Both the position numbers and the translations under genes were made by a program. Below, piece after piece: positions 1-11,146 of a stretch of DNA of 64,000 bases; positions within the stretch are counted from its first letter, which is position 1, and the number at the start of each line of letters is the position of its first letter. The stretch lies in contig NZ_KQ955208.1 in NCBI RefSeq assembly GCF_001546115.1, forward strand, positions 2,061,198 through 2,125,197. Reading direction: 5' to 3'. Origin of the DNA: Paracoccus aminovorans. Its GTDB lineage: Bacteria > Pseudomonadota > Alphaproteobacteria > Rhodobacterales > Rhodobacteraceae. The notes beneath the pieces are model-generated. The model was not told the DNA's origin. It was given only the letters and a program-made list of their open reading frames with translations, and did no database searches.

Positions 1-1709
1 AGCCAGTCGGCCTTGTTCGGCTTGAAGTTCTTGCCGACCTCGAACTCGTCGTTCAGATGCGCCTGGAAGGCGGCCTTCATTTCCTCGATCTCGCCCTCGG
101 GCACCAGCCCGTCGGCGACCAGCCGGTCGGTGTAAAGCTGCAAGGTGGTCTTGTGACCCTTGATGCTTTTATACATCGCCGGGTTGGTGAACATCGGCTC
201 GTCGCCTTCGTTGTGACCGAAGCGGCGATAGCAGAAAATGTCGATGACCACGTCCTTGTGGAATTTCTGCCGGAACTCGGTCGCCACGCGGGCGGCATGC
301 ACCACCGCCTCGGGGTCGTCGCCGTTGACGTGGAAGATCGGCGCCTCGACCATCAGCGCGATGTCGGTCGGATAGGGCGAGGTGCGGCTGAAATGCGGCG
401 CCGTGGTAAAGCCGATCTGGTTGTTCACCACGATATGGATGGTGCCGCCGGTGCGGTGGCCGCGGATGCCCGAAAGCTGGAAGCATTCCGCGACGATGCC
501 CTGGCCGGCGAAGGCCGCGTCGCCATGCAAGAGGATCGGCAGCACGGCCGAGCGATGCGCCTGGTCCGACAGCTGGTCCTGCTTGGCGCGGACCTTGCCC
601 AGCACCACCGGGTTCACCGCCTCGAGGTGGCTGGGGTTCGCGGTCAGCGACAGGTGCACGGTATTGTCGTCGAAGGTGCGGTCCGAGCTGGCGCCGAGGT
701 GGTATTTCACGTCGCCCGAGCCGTCCACGTCCTCGGGCTTGTAGCTGCCGCCCTGGAATTCGTGGAAGATGGCGCGATAGGGCTTGTTCAGCACATTGGC
801 CAGAACCGACAGCCGGCCGCGGTGCGGCATGCCGAAGACCACCTCCTTGACGCCAAGCGCGCCGCCGCGCTTGATGATCTGCTCCATGGCCGGGATCAGC
901 GCCTCGCCGCCGTCAAGGCCGAAGCGCTTGGTGCCCATGTATTTGACATGCAGGAACTTCTCGAAGCCCTCGGCCTCGACCAGCTTGTTGAGGATGGCGC
1001 GGCGGCCTTCGCGGGTGAAGGCGATTTCCTTGCCGTAGCCCTCGATGCGTTCCTTCAGCCAGGCGGCCTGCTCGGGGTCCGAGATATGCATGAACTGCAG
1101 CGCGAAGGTGCCGCAATAGGTGCGCCGCATCAGGTCGGTGATCTGCCGGACCGAGGCGATCTGCATGCCCAGCACATTGTCGATGAAGATCGGCCGGTCC
1201 AGGTCGGCGTCCGAGAAGCCGTAGGTCTTGGGGTCCAGCTCGCCATCGCCGGGGACCTCGCGCATGCCGAGCGGATCCAGGTCGGCATGCAGATGGCCGC
1301 GGATGCGGAAGGCGCGGATCAGCATGATGGCGCGCACGCTGTCCAGCACCGCGCGCTTCAGCTGCTCGTCGGTCAGGCTGACGCCCTTTTCGCCGGCCTT
1401 GGCGGCGATCTTGTCCAGCGCGGCCTTGGCCTCGGACTTGGACGACATCGGCCATTCGCCGGTCAGCGCCGAGGTCAGCTCGTCCGACGGCATCGGCGGC
1501 CAGTCGCGGCGTTGCCAGCTTGCGCCCTTGGCCTCGCGCGTGACGGTGGCTTCCTCGTCGCCGAGGCTGCGGAAGAAGGCGTCCCAAGCCTGATCGACCG
1601 CCGCCGGATCCTGGGCCCAGCGGCCATAGAGCTGCTCGACATAGGCGGCGTTATGGCCTTGCAGGAAACTGGAATCGTGGAAGGCCGAGTTGGGAGATTG
1701 ATCGTTCAT
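1..1709 (-). CDS. sucA: 2-oxoglutarate dehydrogenase E1 component, N-terminal part (gene continues past the window edge)
   Basis: Thiamine-diphosphate-dependent E1 subunit that decarboxylates 2-oxoglutarate in the TCA cycle. About 569 codons are inside the window; the C-terminal part lies outside. The protein begins MNDQSPNSAFHDSSFLQG and continues with a segment (HNAAYVEQLYGRWAQDP) typical of the SucA N-terminal region. The ATG at 1707-1709 is preceded by GGAGG, which fixes the start. It lies 20 bp downstream of a glycosyltransferase gene on the same strand and should belong to the suc operon starting at sucC. The identity rests on family recognition and on the neighbours sucC and sucD. Confidence 0.93.
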   Translation of the reverse strand, partial: MNDQSPNSAFHDSSFLQGHNAAYVEQLYGRWAQDPAAVDQAWDAFFRSLGDEEATVTREAKGASWQRRDWPPMPSDELTSALTGEWPMSSKSEAKAALDKIAAKAGEKGVSLTDEQLKRAVLDSVRAIMLIRAFRIRGHLHADLDPLGMREVPGDGELDPKTYGFSDADLDRPIFIDNVLGMQIASVRQITDLMRRTYCGTFALQFMHISDPEQAAWLKERIEGYGKEIAFTREGRRAILNKLVEAEGFEKFLHVKYMGTKRFGLDGGEALIPAMEQIIKRGGALGVKEVVFGMPHRGRLSVLANVLNKPYRAIFHEFQGGSYKPEDVDGSGDVKYHLGASSDRTFDDNTVHLSLTANPSHLEAVNPVVLGKVRAKQDQLSDQAHRSAVLPILLHGDAAFAGQGIVAECFQLSGIRGHRTGGTIHIVVNNQIGFTTAPHFSRTSPYPTDIALMVEAPIFHVNGDDPEAVVHAARVATEFRQKFHKDVVIDIFCYRRFGHNEGDEPMFTNPAMYKSIKGHKTTLQLYTDRLVADGLVPEGEIEEMKAAFQAHLNDEFEVGKNFKPNKADW

Positions 1710-1729
1710 GGCATTGCCTCCGGGAAATC

Positions 1730-2869
1730 CTATCGGTTGGCACCCTGGTCCAGGGCGTCCTTGGTCTTGTGGCCGTGGCTGGCCCGCGTGCCGGCCATCA
1801 GCGTTGTCTGTCGATCCTGGTACCATTGCGGCAGGCCGGCGCGCGGCTGGCGCAGCAGGGCCGGAAGTTGCCGCCCGGCCAGCAGGGCGCCGCGCAGCTG
1901 CGGCAGATCCCAGCGCCCGCCCGCCAGGTCCTTGGGCAGCTCGGCCAGCACCATGCGCAGATACCACAGCGCATAGCGGGCGAAATCGCGCCCCTGCCGG
2001 TCCGAATTGCGGCGGATGAAATAGGCGATGTTCAGAAGCGCCAGGGCGGTATTCACCCGGCGCCGGTCGCGGCCGGCCGCCGCCTCCAGGTGATGGATCG
2101 GCGCGTCGGGGGCAAAGGCCAGGATCCCGTGCCGGCCGAAGCGATAGCTCGCGTCCAGATCCTCGCCGATGGCGCTGCCGACCAGCCCGTCGTCGAAGGG
2201 CTCGGCCAGCGCCACGGAACGGCGCAGGGTCAGGGCGAAGCCGGTGATGAAATCCACGCGCGCCAGCCCCTCGGGCAGGCCGGCGTCGCCGTGCCAGCGC
2301 CGCTCGGGCCGGTCGTAGCCGACGAAGCGCTGGTCGGCCGGGATCATCAGCAGGTGGCGCAGCGCCAGGTCGAGGCCGCGCGAGCGCCGGTTCGCGACCA
2401 GGGCGCCGGCGCGGTTGGTCGCCTTGATCACGGCACCCGGCTGCGGCGCCCGGTCCAGCGGCGTGTTGCAGCAGGAGATCGCCACGATCCGGCCGCGGGC
2501 GTCGGCGCGGTAATGCGCCATGATCCGCGCCGCCGCCTGGCGGTGCAGCATGGCGTCATCGTCGATCAGGAACAGGATGTCAGCGCCGGCCAGCGCGATG
2601 CCCTGGTTGCGCTGCGCGGTCAGCGACTTGCGATGGGCGGGCACATAGGTCAGCGGGCAGGGGCCGGTCTCGGCGATCACCGCCTCGACGCCGGCGCGGT
2701 TCTGCTGCCAGTCGTCGCTGGCATCGACGATGACGATCTCGGCCGGTGGTTCGCTCGAGGTCAGCGCATGGCGCACGCAGTCGCAGAGCATGGCGCCGCG
2801 ATTGTAGGTCGAGACGCACAGCGCCCAGCTTTCGGCGCGCTGCGGGTCGGGGGCAGGCGCGGGGGTCAT
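1730..2869 (-). CDS. Family 2 glycosyltransferase
   Basis: Predicted GT-A fold glycosyltransferase of 379 residues, soluble or peripheral, that would transfer a sugar from a nucleotide donor. Near the N-terminus it has CVSTYNRGAMLCDCVRHAL, then VIVDASDDW, and around residue 100 the acidic FLIDDDAML that supplies the DXD metal-binding site. An ATG with GGGAGG 8 bp upstream sets the start. It sits between sucD and sucA on the same strand. That is an unexpected place for a glycosyltransferase, and nothing in the sequence links it to 2-oxoglutarate metabolism. Donor and acceptor cannot be told from sequence. Confidence 0.85.
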   Translation of the reverse strand: MTPAPAPDPQRAESWALCVSTYNRGAMLCDCVRHALTSSEPPAEIVIVDASDDWQQNRAGVEAVIAETGPCPLTYVPAHRKSLTAQRNQGIALAGADILFLIDDDAMLHRQAAARIMAHYRADARGRIVAISCCNTPLDRAPQPGAVIKATNRAGALVANRRSRGLDLALRHLLMIPADQRFVGYDRPERRWHGDAGLPEGLARVDFITGFALTLRRSVALAEPFDDGLVGSAIGEDLDASYRFGRHGILAFAPDAPIHHLEAAAGRDRRRVNTALALLNIAYFIRRNSDRQGRDFARYALWYLRMVLAELPKDLAGGRWDLPQLRGALLAGRQLPALLRQPRAGLPQWYQDRQTTLMAGTRASHGHKTKDALDQGANR

Positions 2870-3048
2870 CCTCGCCTCCCGCAGGGGACGGGCCGGGACG
2901 CCGCCGCGCGACAGGGCCGGGCCTGGGCGGGTCGAAAGGCGATCTGGCGACGGGGGCGGTCCACTCTGGCACCTGGCTTGGATGGTTTCGGCGCGGCCCC
3001 CGCAAGGTAGGCAGGGACCACGCCTAAGTCAAAAACCCTACGAAGACG

Positions 3049-3933
<885 letters not shown>

Positions 3934-3935
3934 GT

Positions 3936-4286
3936 TCAGCCTGCTCCTTCAGAATGGGTTTGCGCCGACGCGCGTCGCGTCCGGCGATGTCGCGAGATGA
4001 AATAGGCTGCCAGCGCCGGCCAAAGCGCCATGATCGGCATGATGACCATCGGCGCCCGGCTGCGCGTGACCAGCGGCGGGGTGATGCCGGTTTCGGCAAG
4101 GGCCAGCAGCCAGAACACGGCGGCGAGGATGACCAGCATCATCGCCAATCCCTGCGCCAGCCGCCAGACGCCCAGCAGGGCCGGCAAGCCCACCACCGCG
4201 ACGGTCAGCAGGATCGAGATCAGCGACCAGACCGCGAAGAACAGCCCGGCCCAGAGAGCCAGAACCACGATGTTCGCGATCAGCAT
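3936..4286 (-). CDS. Small membrane protein between sucC and sucD
   Basis: Hypothetical inner-membrane protein of 116 residues. Three to four hydrophobic segments are visible, at roughly residues 3-25, 27-48, 48-66 and 80-98, followed by an Arg-rich cytoplasmic tail (SRHRRTRR). It starts 24 bp after sucC and ends 2 bp before sucD, so it is almost certainly translated from the suc mRNA. I do not recognise the family and see no catalytic motif. Small membrane proteins between sucC and sucD occur in related bacteria, but no role can be assigned here. Confidence 0.75.
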   Translation of the reverse strand: MLIANIVVLALWAGLFFAVWSLISILLTVAVVGLPALLGVWRLAQGLAMMLVILAAVFWLLALAETGITPPLVTRSRAPMVIMPIMALWPALAAYFISRHRRTRRASAQTHSEGAG

Positions 4287-4310
4287 GGCAAGATCCCGAC
4301 ATGGCGAGCC

Positions 4311-5504
4311 TTACCCCTTCACCGCCTTGACGATCTTCTGCGCCGCATCCGACAGATCATCCGCCGCGATCACGTTCAGGCCCGAATCGCTGATGATTTT
4401 CTTGCCCAGATCGACGTTGGTGCCTTCCAGGCGCACGACCAGCGGGACTTGCAACCCGACCTCTTTCACCGCGGCGATGATGCCCTCGGCGATGATGTCG
4501 CAGCGCATGATGCCGCCGAAGATATTGACCAGGATGCCCTTCACGTTCGGGTCCGAGGTGATGATCTTGAACGCCTCGGTGACCTTTTCCTTGGTGGCGC
4601 CGCCGCCGACGTCAAGGAAGTTCGCGGGCTCGGCCCCGAACAGCTTGATGATGTCCATGGTCGCCATGGCCAGGCCCGCGCCGTTCACCATGCAGCCGAT
4701 CTCGCCGTCCAGCGCGATGTAGTTCAGGTCGAACTTCGAGGCGGCCAGTTCCTTGGGGTCTTCCTCAGTCTCGTCGCGCAGAGCCATGATGTCGGGCTGG
4801 CGATAAAGCGCGTTGTTGTCGAAGCCCATCTTGGCGTCCAGCGCCTTGAGATTGCCTTCCTTGGTCACGATCAGCGGGTTGATCTCCAGCATCTCCATGT
4901 CCTTCTCGATGAACATGCGATACAGGTTGCGGATCAGCGCCACGCATTGCTTGACCTGGCCGCCGGTCAGACCTAGCGCGAAGGCCACGCGGCGGCCGTG
5001 GAAGTCCGAGAGCCCCGAGGCCGGATCGACCGAGAAGCTGACGATCTTTTCCGGGGTCGAGGCCGCGACTTCCTCGATGTCCATGCCGCCTTCGGTCGAG
5101 GCGACGAAGCTGACGCGCGAGGTCTGGCGGTCGACCAGCAGCGCCAGGTACAGCTCGCGCTCGATGTCGCTGCCGTCCTCGATATAGATGCGGTTGACCT
5201 GCTTGCCGGACTCGCCGGTCTGGTGCGTGACCAGGGTGCGGCCCAGCATCTGCCGGGTCAGTTCCTCGGCCTCGGCCACGGATTTCGCCAGGCGGACGCC
5301 GCCTTTTTCACCAGCGGCCGCTTCCTTGAAATGGCCCTTGCCGCGGCCGCCGGCGTGGATCTGCGCCTTGACGACCCAAAGCGGCCCGTCCAGCTCGCCC
5401 GCGGCGGATTTCGCCTCGTCGGCCTTGACGACGACGCGGCCGTCCGAGACCGGGGCGCCGTATTGGCGCAGCAGCGCCTTGGCCTGGTATTCGTGGATGT
5501 TCAT
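4311..5504 (-). CDS. sucC: Succinyl-CoA synthetase beta subunit (ADP-forming type)
   Basis: Beta subunit (397 residues) of succinate-CoA ligase, with an ATP-grasp N-terminal domain and a C-terminal CoA-ligase domain. It begins [16 protein letters not shown], the hallmark start of SucC. The ATP-grasp lysine/glycine loop [14 protein letters not shown] is near residue 50. It is first in the suc operon (sucC, membrane protein, sucD, glycosyltransferase, sucA). About 110-140 bp upstream lie two TGTGATCACA-type dyads, also found before sdhC, which are probably its operator. Confidence 0.97.
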   Translation of the reverse strand: MNIHEYQAKALLRQYGAPVSDGRVVVKADEAKSAAGELDGPLWVVKAQIHAGGRGKGHFKEAAAGEKGGVRLAKSVAEAEELTRQMLGRTLVTHQTGESGKQVNRIYIEDGSDIERELYLALLVDRQTSRVSFVASTEGGMDIEEVAASTPEKIVSFSVDPASGLSDFHGRRVAFALGLTGGQVKQCVALIRNLYRMFIEKDMEMLEINPLIVTKEGNLKALDAKMGFDNNALYRQPDIMALRDETEEDPKELAASKFDLNYIALDGEIGCMVNGAGLAMATMDIIKLFGAEPANFLDVGGGATKEKVTEAFKIITSDPNVKGILVNIFGGIMRCDIIAEGIIAAVKEVGLQVPLVVRLEGTNVDLGKKIISDSGLNVIAADDLSDAAQKIVKAVKG

Positions 5505-5611
5505 CTGAGTTCCCCCGCATTAGTCGGTTGGCCGGGCTTGTGGCACATCCGCGCCGGCCTCCAAAGCACTATGCGCCGGGATTTGCAGAAAACCCGCCGC
5601 TTTTGCGGGTT

Positions 5612-5642
5612 TGTGATCACAGCCGTTCAGGCTGTGATCGCA
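5612..5642. promoter_or_regulatory. Paired TGTGATCACA dyads in the sucC / RTX intergenic region
   Basis: A perfect dyad TGTGATCACA (5612-5621) and a near-copy TGTGATCGCA (5633-5642) have centres 21 bp apart, two helical turns. Part of this region forms a perfect 10-bp inverted repeat (GATCACAGCC / GGCTGTGATC around GTTCA). The pair lies between divergent sucC (start 5504) and the RTX gene (start 5780) and could serve either. The same arrangement with identical spacing is found before sdhC, which favours a TCA-cycle regulator. The cognate factor is unknown. Confidence 0.6.
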
Positions 5643-5779
5643 AAAGCCCGAACCGTTACCGCAAGCAGGATCGGAGCGGTCGCGGTTGCCCCTGCGTCAA
5701 CCTGCTTTTGCTTTGACTTTGCCGCTGCCGGCGCCAGAACTGACCGGGCGAAAATTTCTGGAAACGCAGGATTTGAAAC

Positions 5780-8239
5780 ATGGCGGATTATCCCACGAAC
5801 GACAACGATACGTTGCGGGGCACCGAATCGTCCGAGACGATCGACGGCCTGGCGGGCAATGACACGATCTATGGCTACGGCGGCAACGACACGCTGATCG
5901 GCGGCACGGGCGACGACGTCTTCGCGATCGGCGGCACCGGACCGGGCACGGATTTCTTCAACGGCGGAGACGGTAACGACCAGATCCGGCTCTATTCCGA
6001 CCTGACGGTGTCGAGCCTGCTGCTGGATGCGGCGCATCTGTCCAGCACCGAGACGCTGAACTTCTATGGCTATGATATCGAGGGCACCGGCGGCAACGAT
6101 GTCTTCGACATCAGCGGCATCACCTATACCAGCAGCTATGACCGCATCTATATGAATGACGGCAACGACAGCTTTACCGGCTATCAGGGCAACGACAATG
6201 TCGATGGCGGCTCGGGCAATGACACGCTGCGCGGCGGGGCGGGCAACGACACGCTGATCGGCGGCTCGGGCGACGATTCGCTCGTTGGCGGCAGCGGCAG
6301 CGACGTGTTCTATATCGGCGGTACCGATTTCGGCCGCGATACCTTTGCCGGCGGCGACGGCGCGGACGAGATCCGCATGGTCTCGGACGTGACGGTGTCG
6401 AGCCTGCAACTGACCTCGGCCAATGTGCTCAGCACCGAGACGCTGAACTTCTATGGCTACGATATCGAAGGCACGGGCGGCGCGGACAATTTCAACATCA
6501 GCGGCATCACCTACGCCAGCAGCTACGGCCGCATCTATATGTATGACGGCAATGACAGCTTCATCGGCTATCAGGGCAACGACAATGTCGATGGCGGTTC
6601 GGGCAACGATACGCTGCGCGGCGGGGCGGGCAATGACACGCTGATCGGCGGCTCGGGCAACGATTCGCTGGAGGGTGGCAGCGGCAGCGACGTGTTCTAT
6701 ATCGGCGGCACGGAATTCGGTCGCGACGTCTTCAACGGCGGCGATGGCGCCGACGAGATCCGCATGGTCTCGGACGTGACGGTGTCGAGCCTGCAGCTGA
6801 CCTCGGCCAACGTCCTCAGCACCGAGACGCTGAACTTCTATGGCTACGACATCGAAGGCACCGGCGGCGCGGACAGTTTCAACATCAGCGGCATCACCTA
6901 CGCCAGCAGCTATGGCCGCATCTATATGTATGACGGCAATGACGTATTCACCGGCTATCGCGGCAACGACAACGTGGATGGTGGTTCCGGCAATGACACG
7001 CTGAACGGCGGCGCCGGCAACGACACCCTGATCGGCGGATCGGGCAACGACCGGCTGGTCGGGGATAGCGGCGACGACGTCTTCTATCTCTGGGGCACCG
7101 ATATCGGCCAGGACACCTTTTTCGGGGGCGACGGCGGCGACCAGATCCGGCTGGTGGGCGATCTGACCGTCTCGCGCCTGATCCTGACGGCCGATACCGC
7201 CAAGAGCATCGAGACGCTGAACTTCTATGGCTATGACATCGAAGGCACCGGCGGCGCCGACGTCATCAACATCAGCGGCGTGGGTGGGGCCAGCAGCTAT
7301 GACTGGATCGAGTTGAACGACGGCAACGACCTGTTCATCGGCCACCGCGGCGACGATTATGTGCGCGGCGGGGCGGGCAGCGACACGCTGAACGGCGGGG
7401 CGGGCAATGACCGGCTGGACGGCGGCGCCGGCGTCGACCTGGCCGCCTATGGCGCGGCGACCGGCGGCGTGAGGGTGAACCTGTCGCTGACCACGGCTCA
7501 GGTCATCGGCGGCGGGCAGGGCACCGACACCCTGCTCAACATCGAGAACGTGGACGGTTCGGCCTTTGCCGATGTGCTGACCGGGAATGGCGCGGCCAAC
7601 GTGCTGTTCGGCGCTGCGGGCAACGACCTGCTTGTCGGCGGTGCAGGCAACGACGTGCTGAACGGCGGGTTGGGCGTCGATACCGCCGGCTATGGCGGTG
7701 CCAGCGCCGGGGTCACTGTCAACCTGGCGTTGACTGCGGCGCAGTTCATCGGCGGCGGGCAGGGCTCCGACCGGCTGAACAGCATCGAGAACGTGAACGG
7801 CTCGAATTTCGCCGACCGGCTGCTGGGCAATGCCGCGAACAACGTGCTGAATGGCGCCGGCGGCAACGACCGGCTGGAAGGGCAGGGCGGCAACGACACG
7901 CTGAACGGTGGCATCGGCGCCGATACCCTTCTGGGCGGGCTCGGCAACGACGTGCTGAACGGCGGCGTGGGCAACGACCTGCTGAACGGCGGCGCCGGGG
8001 CCGATGCCTTCGTCTTTGCCGTCAACAACGGCGCCGACCGCATTGCCGATTGGCAGGACGGCATCGACCGCATCCGCATCGTCTCGGGCAACTGGCAGGG
8101 TGAGCGTTACGACAGCTTCGACGACCTCGACATCCGCCAGACCGGGGCAGGGGCGGAGGTCAGCTTCGGCGGCACCACCATCACGCTGGCCGGCGTGCAG
8201 GCCGGGGTGCTGAACGCCGGAGATTTCGTCTTCGTCTGA
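5780..8239 (+). CDS. RTX-type calcium-binding repeat protein, probable type I secretion substrate
   Basis: Large acidic protein of 819 residues with no N-terminal signal peptide, built of Gly/Asp-rich nonapeptides such as GGSGNDTLRGGAGNDTLIG. These form Ca2+-binding parallel beta-rolls and usually mark proteins exported by type I secretion through a C-terminal signal. Residues about 25-515 contain four copies of a 129-residue module, each with ETLNFYGYDIEGTGG. Residues about 545-690 hold two larger repeats (VNLSLTTAQVIGGGQGTDTL and a close relative), followed by more RTX nonapeptides. The C-terminus is aliphatic and acidic-poor, as in T1SS substrates. No enzymatic domain is visible, so an adhesin or surface-layer role is possible. 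No transporter genes lie nearby. Confidence 0.88.
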   Translation: MADYPTNDNDTLRGTESSETIDGLAGNDTIYGYGGNDTLIGGTGDDVFAIGGTGPGTDFFNGGDGNDQIRLYSDLTVSSLLLDAAHLSSTETLNFYGYDIEGTGGNDVFDISGITYTSSYDRIYMNDGNDSFTGYQGNDNVDGGSGNDTLRGGAGNDTLIGGSGDDSLVGGSGSDVFYIGGTDFGRDTFAGGDGADEIRMVSDVTVSSLQLTSANVLSTETLNFYGYDIEGTGGADNFNISGITYASSYGRIYMYDGNDSFIGYQGNDNVDGGSGNDTLRGGAGNDTLIGGSGNDSLEGGSGSDVFYIGGTEFGRDVFNGGDGADEIRMVSDVTVSSLQLTSANVLSTETLNFYGYDIEGTGGADSFNISGITYASSYGRIYMYDGNDVFTGYRGNDNVDGGSGNDTLNGGAGNDTLIGGSGNDRLVGDSGDDVFYLWGTDIGQDTFFGGDGGDQIRLVGDLTVSRLILTADTAKSIETLNFYGYDIEGTGGADVINISGVGGASSYDWIELNDGNDLFIGHRGDDYVRGGAGSDTLNGGAGNDRLDGGAGVDLAAYGAATGGVRVNLSLTTAQVIGGGQGTDTLLNIENVDGSAFADVLTGNGAANVLFGAAGNDLLVGGAGNDVLNGGLGVDTAGYGGASAGVTVNLALTAAQFIGGGQGSDRLNSIENVNGSNFADRLLGNAANNVLNGAGGNDRLEGQGGNDTLNGGIGADTLLGGLGNDVLNGGVGNDLLNGGAGADAFVFAVNNGADRIADWQDGIDRIRIVSGNWQGERYDSFDDLDIRQTGAGAEVSFGGTTITLAGVQAGVLNAGDFVFV
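5992..7370 (+). repeat. Four tandem 387-bp modules inside the RTX gene
   Basis: The motif encoding ETLNFYGYDIEGTGG starts at about 6050, 6437, 6824 and 7211, exactly 387 bp (129 codons) each time. Modules two and three are nearly identical at the DNA level (compare about 6361-6560 with 6748-6947). The outer modules are more diverged. This pattern indicates recent duplication and a site prone to copy-number change by homologous recombination. Confidence 0.9.
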
Positions 8240-8248
8240 GCCAAGAAA

Positions 8249-8277
8249 AAACCCCGCGGCTGCGTGCCGCGGGGTTT
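8249..8277. terminator. Bidirectional terminator between the RTX gene and mdh
   Basis: A perfect 12-bp stem (AAACCCCGCGGC / GCCGCGGGGTTT) with a TGCGT loop lies 10 bp after the RTX stop and 23 bp from the mdh stop. Read on the minus strand it ends in GGGGTTTTTTC, a classical U-tract for mdh transcripts. Confidence 0.9.
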
Positions 8278-8299
8278 CCCGTTTGCCGAAGGGCGCCGA

Positions 8300-9265
<966 letters not shown>

Positions 9266-9450
9266 TCAACCTCCGATTTCCATGATGGTTTCGCGGGGTG
9301 GGGTAGTCCCTTGGAATGGGAATCGCAAGCCATCTTGGCGCGCGAGCAAGAAGATTGCGCGCTGTCAACCGCTAACATGCCGAAACGGTCCCCGGCGTTG
9401 CCAAGGTCGGCGGGCTGGCGTAACCGGGACCGGGGATACCGGAGACGCGC

Positions 9451-10185
9451 ATGGATCTGCTGGGTTGGGTGCTGGCGGCGGTGGCCGCCTTTTCGATCGG
9501 CCTGGCCAAGGGCGGGCTGTCGATGGTGGGCACGATCTCGGTGCCGCTGATGGCGCTGGTGATGTCGCCGGTGCAGGCGGCGGGGATCCTGCTGCCGGTC
9601 TATGTCGTCTCGGACATCGGCGGGCTGATCGCCTTTCGCCGCGATTTCGACGCGAGGGTGCTGGCGACGGTGGTGCCGGGCGCGATCACCGGCATCGGCC
9701 TGGGCTGGGCCACGGCGCATCTGGTCGACGACCGCCAGGTTGGCCTGATCGTCGGCGTGATCGGCATGGCCTTCGCGCTGAACGCCCTGCTGCGGCGCGG
9801 CGCGGGCGGGGCGGCGCGGGCGCCGGATCGGCTGCGCGGCGGGCTCTGGGGCACGGTCTCGGGCTATACCAGCTTTGTCAGCCATTCCGGCGCCGCGCCC
9901 TATCAGGTCTATGCCCAACCGCTGCACATGCCGCCGCTGACCTATGCCGGCACCACGACGATCTTCTTTGCCATCTGCAATGCGGTGAAGCTGATTCCCT
10001 ATGCCATGCTGGGCCAGTTGTCGCTGCACAACCTGGCGATCTCGGCCGGGCTGATGCTGCCGGGCATCCTGGGCGTGCTGGCGGGGCTGTGGCTGGTCAG
10101 GCGCATGTCGCCGCAGGTTTTCTATGGGTTCATCACCTGGGCGCTGATGATCGTTTCGGCAAAACTGATCTGGGACGGGCTCTGA
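9451..10185 (+). CDS. TauE/SafE-family sulfite/organic anion permease
   Basis: Polytopic membrane protein of 244 residues with seven to eight hydrophobic segments and the two-fold repeat typical of TauE/SafE (DUF81) exporters. It begins with a membrane segment containing AFSIGLAKGGLSMVG and has a second-half repeat around SGYTSFVSHSGAAPYQVY. The family exports sulfite, sulfoacetate or related anions. The substrate here is unknown because no taurine or sulfur genes lie nearby. It is transcribed away from mdh, with the malyl-CoA thioesterase-like gene 80 bp downstream. Confidence 0.88.
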   Translation: MDLLGWVLAAVAAFSIGLAKGGLSMVGTISVPLMALVMSPVQAAGILLPVYVVSDIGGLIAFRRDFDARVLATVVPGAITGIGLGWATAHLVDDRQVGLIVGVIGMAFALNALLRRGAGGAARAPDRLRGGLWGTVSGYTSFVSHSGAAPYQVYAQPLHMPPLTYAGTTTIFFAICNAVKLIPYAMLGQLSLHNLAISAGLMLPGILGVLAGLWLVRRMSPQVFYGFITWALMIVSAKLIWDGL

Positions 10186-10265
10186 CGCCGCGCTGCGGCA
10201 AAACAGCTCTTGCGATTCGGATCGTTTGCGGGCAGTTTCGCGCAAGATTATTACGCGAGGCGCCG

Positions 10266-11105
10266 ATGACCCGTCCCTATCGCTCAGTTCTCTACATCCC
10301 CGCGGCCAATGCCCGCGCCATGGACAAGGCCCGCACGCTGCCGGCGGATGCGATCATATTCGACCTCGAGGACGCGGTGGCGCCCGGTGAAAAGCCGGCG
10401 GCGCGCGAGATGCTGAAACAGGCGCTGCAGACGGATTACGGCGCCCGCGCCCGGATCGTGCGCATCAACGGGCTGGATACCGAATGGGGCCAGGATGACG
10501 CCCGCGCCTTTGCCAGCGGCGCCGATGCGGTGCTGATCCCCAAGGTCAGCCGCCCCGAGGATCTGGACCGCGTGGCCGCGCTGGTGTCCGAAACCCCGCT
10601 CTGGGCGATGATGGAGACGCCGGCCGGGATGCTGAACGCCGGCGCCATCGCCGCCCATCCCCGCTTGGCCGGCATGGTCATGGGCACCAACGACCTGGCC
10701 AAGGACCTGGGCAGCCGCTTCCGCCCCGACCGCCTGCCGATGATGGCGGGCCTCGGCCTGTGCCTGCTGGCCGCCCGCGCGCATGGCCGGGTGATCGTCG
10801 ATGGCGTCTACAATGCCTTCAAGGACGACGACGGCCTGCGTGCCGAATGCGAGCAGGGCCGCGACATGGGCTTCGACGGCAAGACCCTGATCCACCCCGC
10901 CCAGGTCGAGATCGCCAATGCCGTCTTCGCGCCCAGCGGGGACGAGATCGACCTGGCCCGGCGCCAGATCGAGGCCTTCGACGCCGCCTCGGCGCAGGGC
11001 AAGGGCGTGGCCGTGGTCGACGGCCGCATCGTCGAGAACCTGCATGTCGCCACCGCGCGCGGCACGCTGGCCAAGGCCGAGGCCATTGCGCGTCTGGCCA
11101 GCTAG
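10266..11105 (+). CDS. HpcH/HpaI-CitE superfamily CoA-ester enzyme, probable (3S)-malyl-CoA thioesterase
   Basis: Protein of 279 residues related to citrate lyase beta subunit and malyl-CoA lyase. Near residue 30 it has IIFDLEDAVAPGEK with Mg2+-ligand acids. MMETPAGMLNAGAI is near residue 118 and HPAQVEIANAVF near residue 215. Length and N-terminus (RSVLYIPAANARAMDKA) fit the shorter Mcl2-type thioesterase better than the 318-residue Mcl1 lyase of the ethylmalonyl-CoA pathway. The mesaconyl-CoA hydratase gene 0.8 kb downstream supports that pathway. Mcl2 hydrolyses malyl-CoA to malate; a lyase activity on another acyl-CoA cannot be excluded. ATG follows a GAGGCGCCG ribosome-binding region. 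Confidence 0.8.
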   Translation: MTRPYRSVLYIPAANARAMDKARTLPADAIIFDLEDAVAPGEKPAAREMLKQALQTDYGARARIVRINGLDTEWGQDDARAFASGADAVLIPKVSRPEDLDRVAALVSETPLWAMMETPAGMLNAGAIAAHPRLAGMVMGTNDLAKDLGSRFRPDRLPMMAGLGLCLLAARAHGRVIVDGVYNAFKDDDGLRAECEQGRDMGFDGKTLIHPAQVEIANAVFAPSGDEIDLARRQIEAFDAASAQGKGVAVVDGRIVENLHVATARGTLAKAEAIARLAS

Positions 11106-11146
11106 GTCCAACCTGCGCCGGATACATCCAGCAAGGGGAAAGCCAG

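Noticed and set aside
5627..7345. A 572-codon open frame on the minus strand across the RTX gene
   Set aside because: It is a GC-skew shadow of the repeat-rich plus-strand gene; its Ala/Val/Asp-rich repeats mirror the RTX periodicity and it has no ribosome-binding site.
9340..9368. TTGACA (minus strand, 9368-9363) as the -35 element of an mdh promoter
   Set aside because: No acceptable -10 hexamer at 16-18 bp spacing.
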